Assembly: GCA_031551865.1 (NCBI GenBank)
Contig: JAVBMY010000005.1
Span: 124,001-188,000 of the forward strand
Reading direction: 5' to 3'
Origin: Rikenella sp031551865
Lineage (GTDB): Bacteria; Bacteroidota; Bacteroidia; Bacteroidales; Rikenellaceae
DNA: 64,000 nt
Part shown: positions 63,530-64,000 of the stretch, in pieces
How the letters are laid out: the number at the start of each line of letters is the position of its first letter
Position numbering within the stretch: the first letter of the stretch is position 1
Notes under the pieces: model-generated
What the model was told of the DNA's origin: nothing
Database searches by the model: none
What the model saw: the letters and a program-made list of their open reading frames with translations, nothing else
Made by a program: the position numbers and the translations under genes

Positions 63530-63958
63530 TTAGAGCGTAGCGCAGAAGATAAAGACCGCACAAGCGATGGCCAGAAACCCGGCATTGATCAGAGCCGCCT
63601 GGCAGTAGTCTTTGTTCACCCCGCCCATCTGGAACAGCAGGCTCCCTTTGAGCCAGCCGCAGAAACCGACCGACACGGCCACCGCCGCCCAGACCGACAT
63701 CAGGGTCACGGCGAACAGCACGATGCCGAGCAGCGCAGTTACCACCAGTTGCGTGAGCATGGTGTAGTATACGACCCCGGCCAGGGATTTACGGCTTGTA
63801 TCAACATGGAACACCCGGGCCCAGGTCTTGGGAAAAAGCGCCGAGTACCACACCGCGCCAAGCGCGAAAACGGCAACGACCGAGATGATGTACCAAAGCC
63901 AGCCGATCTGCGAGAACACTGACCAGAAACAAAAAGCTACAGGAGTACAAGTTTGCAT
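63530..63958 (-). CDS. DUF1761 membrane protein
   Basis: 142 residues with four predicted membrane helices. The family stretch FALGAVWYSALFPKTWARVF is clear. It is common in Bacteroidota and of unknown function. The ATG at 63958 is the only Met before the first helix, and the -7-like box lies directly before it, so the mRNA may have almost no leader. It converges on the prenyltransferase gene with a 12-base gap. Confidence 0.85.
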   Translation of the reverse strand: MQTCTPVAFCFWSVFSQIGWLWYIISVVAVFALGAVWYSALFPKTWARVFHVDTSRKSLAGVVYYTMLTQLVVTALLGIVLFAVTLMSVWAAVAVSVGFCGWLKGSLLFQMGGVNKDYCQAALINAGFLAIACAVFIFCATL

Positions 63959-63963
63959 AACGG

Positions 63964-63972
63964 CAAAGATTA
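63964..63972 (-). promoter_or_regulatory. -7-like box abutting the DUF1761 start
   Basis: TAATCTTTG on the minus strand (one base more than TAnnTTTG). Its G is 6 bases before the A of the ATG. Confidence 0.45.
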
Positions 63973-64000
63973 AAGGTTGTCACTTCTTCGCCGGACTTTA

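Overview
The window looks like chromosomal DNA from a GC-rich (roughly 60%) gut-type Bacteroidota, most like Alistipes or another Rikenellaceae. The evidence is a TonB-dependent receptor, a fused MurF-alanine racemase, Rho with a long disordered insert, glutamine synthetase III, a 30-residue mS38-like (AURKAIP1/COX24) protein beside HU and RNase G, a DUF3078 protein, and Bacteroidota -7 boxes (TAnnTTTG) ahead of many genes. The genus is an inference from memory of these families. I saw no rRNA, tRNA, CRISPR array, insertion sequence or prophage.

Layout. 1-10.4 kb: the N-terminal part of a TonB receptor, murF-alr, a MerR regulator, a stand-alone riboflavin kinase, ahcY, rho and kdsB. 10.4-17.8 kb: a LuxC-like acyl-CoA reductase, then a cell-surface O-acyltransferase cassette (two SGNH proteins and an MBOAT protein), then tyrS. 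17.8-26 kb: miaB, a tiny repeat lipoprotein, rng with the mS38-like gene and HU, folK-holB, yidD-SUI1, a 56-residue winged-helix protein and rfbD. 26-39 kb: a large transglutaminase/thioredoxin-like lipoprotein, asnA with glnN (ammonia assimilation), glnS, a DsbD-type reductase, a cysteine synthase homologue, pepE and yraN. 39-50.5 kb: a WaaE-like glycosyltransferase, asd, two tandem secreted paralogues of unknown function, a class A penicillin-binding protein, panB, a coiled-coil lipoprotein, a DUF3078 outer membrane protein and fabD. 50.5-64 kb: a GH2-like protein whose catalytic Asn-Glu pair is reversed, plsC, parE-parC, aroK, three DUF3298-type paralogues, a UbiA-family prenyltransferase (MqnP-like) and a DUF1761 membrane protein.

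Most of the content is housekeeping: cell wall (murF-alr, PBP1A, kdsB), lipid synthesis (fabD, plsC), translation (tyrS, glnS, miaB, rng), DNA topology (parE/parC) and amino-acid metabolism. The most unusual feature is a family of about 15 long intergenic palindromes. One class has outer ends like TGTCATCCCGAGCG, the other like CGTCATTGCGAGGAG. Within each copy the two arms match each other, while sequences differ between copies, including a matched 2-nt insertion, so the hairpin itself appears to be maintained. Other points to check are the reversed GH2 dyad, a 16-bp perfect inverted repeat 12 bases before parE, a folded leader before the secreted paralogue pair, two promoters that abut their start codons, and poly-C tracts in the leaders of parC and the dsbD-type gene.
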